DNA of 6,312 bases from Spirochaeta sp. GTDB taxonomy: Bacteria > Spirochaetota > Spirochaetia > DSM-2461. The notes below the pieces were generated by a model. The model was not told where the DNA came from. It searched no databases and was given only the letters and a program-made list of their open reading frames with translations. Below, in pieces: positions 5,400-6,312 of the stretch; positions within the stretch are counted from its first letter, which is position 1, and every line of letters starts with the position of its first letter. The stretch spans positions 1 to 6,312 of the forward strand of contig JAUVIY010000157.1 in NCBI GenBank assembly GCA_030592625.1, in the 5' to 3' direction. The position numbers and the translations under genes are program-made.

Positions 5400-6312
5400 T
5401 TCAGTGCCTTCCTTCCCCGGAATTCCCGGAGGTTGTATGCAAGAACCGGTACGATCACCACCAGCAGTACGATGGCAATGGCCGATGCCTGTCCCGAATT
5501 ACCGTATGTGAATTGCCGGAGGTAGAATTCGTTTGCGATAACGTTCGTACCGTAGTTGCCACCGGTCATCACACGGACGATGTCGAAGAGTTTCAAGCTG
5601 AAGATGAGAATCGTCGTCGACACTGTGATGATAGTGGGCATGATGGAGGGAATCGTAATCCTGAAGAAAATTTTAAAGGCGTTGGCTCCATCGACCCGGG
5701 CCGCTTCGTTGATGGATTCAGGAATAGATTTGATAGCCGAGGACAGGATGACCATGGAATAACCGGTCTGGAGCCAGACCATGATGATAATAAGAAAGAA
5801 GTTATTCCAGAACGGCACCAGCAGCCAGGCCTGGGCCTGTCCACCAAAAGCGATCACGATGGCGTTCAGCAAGCCGATTTCGGTAACATTGATACCTTCG
5901 CCTTTGTAGGCGTATATGAATTTCCAAATAACACCGGCACCGACGAAGGAAATGGCCATAGGCATAAAGATAAGGGATTTAATGAGCTTCTCACGTTTGC
6001 TTTTGTCAGCGAGTACGGCAATGACAATACCCAGAGTGACACAGGAGAGAGTTCCGAAAAACATCCAGAGGAGGTTATTTCGGAAACTTTCAAGCATGAT
6101 TGGATCGGTGAACGCGAAGGCGTAATTGTCCAGAAAAACGAACTTCGATCCGGTTGCGTCCATGAAACTCAAGCGAAGTGATCTCAAGGTCGGCAGGACG
6201 AGAGCCCAGAAGAGAATCAGGATTGCCGGCCCTGCAAACACAATCGCCACTGCGACAGAACGGATGCGGCGCGGCATGTTCTGGGCTACCGAATTGAGAA
6301 CGAAGTAGAGAA
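5396..6312 (-). CDS. Carbohydrate ABC transporter permease, MalF/AglF type (N-terminus probably outside window)
   Basis: This is the partner channel subunit of the same importer. The EAA loop is EAARVDGANAFKIFFRITIP (191-210, counted from the Met at 6277), with the expected glycine at 197. Several hydrophobic segments are clear (about 7-30, 70-90, 101-121, 160-180, 211-233 and 264-281). SFMDATGSKFVFLDNYAFAF (37-56) is typical of sugar permeases. The Met at 6277 is the first in-window start, but the frame stays open to the last base and adds LYFVLNSVAQN before it. AGL-type permeases carry an extra N-terminal membrane segment just there, and no good Shine-Dalgarno precedes 6277. I therefore place the true start beyond 6312. 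Its stop overlaps the next permease start (ATGA), indicating one transcript. The substrate is inferred to be an alpha-glucoside-like sugar, with moderate confidence. Confidence 0.9.
   Translation of the reverse strand, partial: LYFVLNSVAQNMPRRIRSVAVAIVFAGPAILILFWALVLPTLRSLRLSFMDATGSKFVFLDNYAFAFTDPIMLESFRNNLLWMFFGTLSCVTLGIVIAVLADKSKREKLIKSLIFMPMAISFVGAGVIWKFIYAYKGEGINVTEIGLLNAIVIAFGGQAQAWLLVPFWNNFFLIIIMVWLQTGYSMVILSSAIKSIPESINEAARVDGANAFKIFFRITIPSIMPTIITVSTTILIFSLKLFDIVRVMTGGNYGTNVIANEFYLRQFTYGNSGQASAIAIVLLVVIVPVLAYNLREFRGRKALK

Overview
The window looks like an ordinary chromosomal stretch of a heterotrophic bacterium. It holds six protein genes, two of them cut by the window edges, and no RNA gene, transposon, CRISPR array or integrase that I can see. 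A secreted caspase-fold protein fused to a formylglycine-generating-enzyme-like (SUMF1) domain, next to a Gfo/Idh/MocA oxidoreductase and an alpha-glucoside-type ABC transporter, is a combination I associate with free-living spirochaetes. The assignment to Spirochaetota is an inference from gene style, not proof.

Layout. On the + strand, positions 1-750 are the C-terminal three quarters of a Gfo/Idh/MocA NAD(P)-dependent oxidoreductase. After an 88-base gap, 839-2368 encode the exported caspase-like/SUMF1 fusion. It converges, with only 7 bases between stop codons, on a minus-strand toxin-antitoxin operon: an Xre/DUF2384 antitoxin (3268 down to 2843) followed by a RES-domain toxin (2843 down to 2376), overlapping by one base as TGATG. 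The operon has its own recognisable promoter (TTGCAA, 17 bases, TATATT), with a perfect 16-base palindrome lying between and touching the two boxes.

Upstream of it, also on the minus strand, is a tightly overlapped operon. It runs from a MalF/AglF-type sugar permease (reading frame open to the window end, stop at 5396), through a MalG/AglG-type permease (5399 to 4296, ATGA overlap), to a protein-L-isoaspartate O-methyltransferase (4296 to 3433, TGATG overlap).

How it works together. The two permeases should form the membrane channel of one carbohydrate importer whose binding protein, and perhaps ATPase, lie beyond position 6312. The methyltransferase is a protein-repair enzyme that appears translationally coupled to the importer, which is an unexpected partner. 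The toxin-antitoxin pair is a self-contained, probably autoregulated module in AT-richer DNA than the methyltransferase next to it, consistent with insertion between two resident gene blocks. The caspase-SUMF1 protein probably acts outside the cytoplasm. Its SUMF1 domain lacks one of the two cysteines of true formylglycine-generating enzymes, so it is probably not a sulfatase activator.

Nothing here is clearly a wholly new system. The best leads are the caspase-SUMF1 fusion, the palindrome-in-promoter arrangement of the toxin-antitoxin operon, and the coupling of a repair methyltransferase to a sugar transporter.
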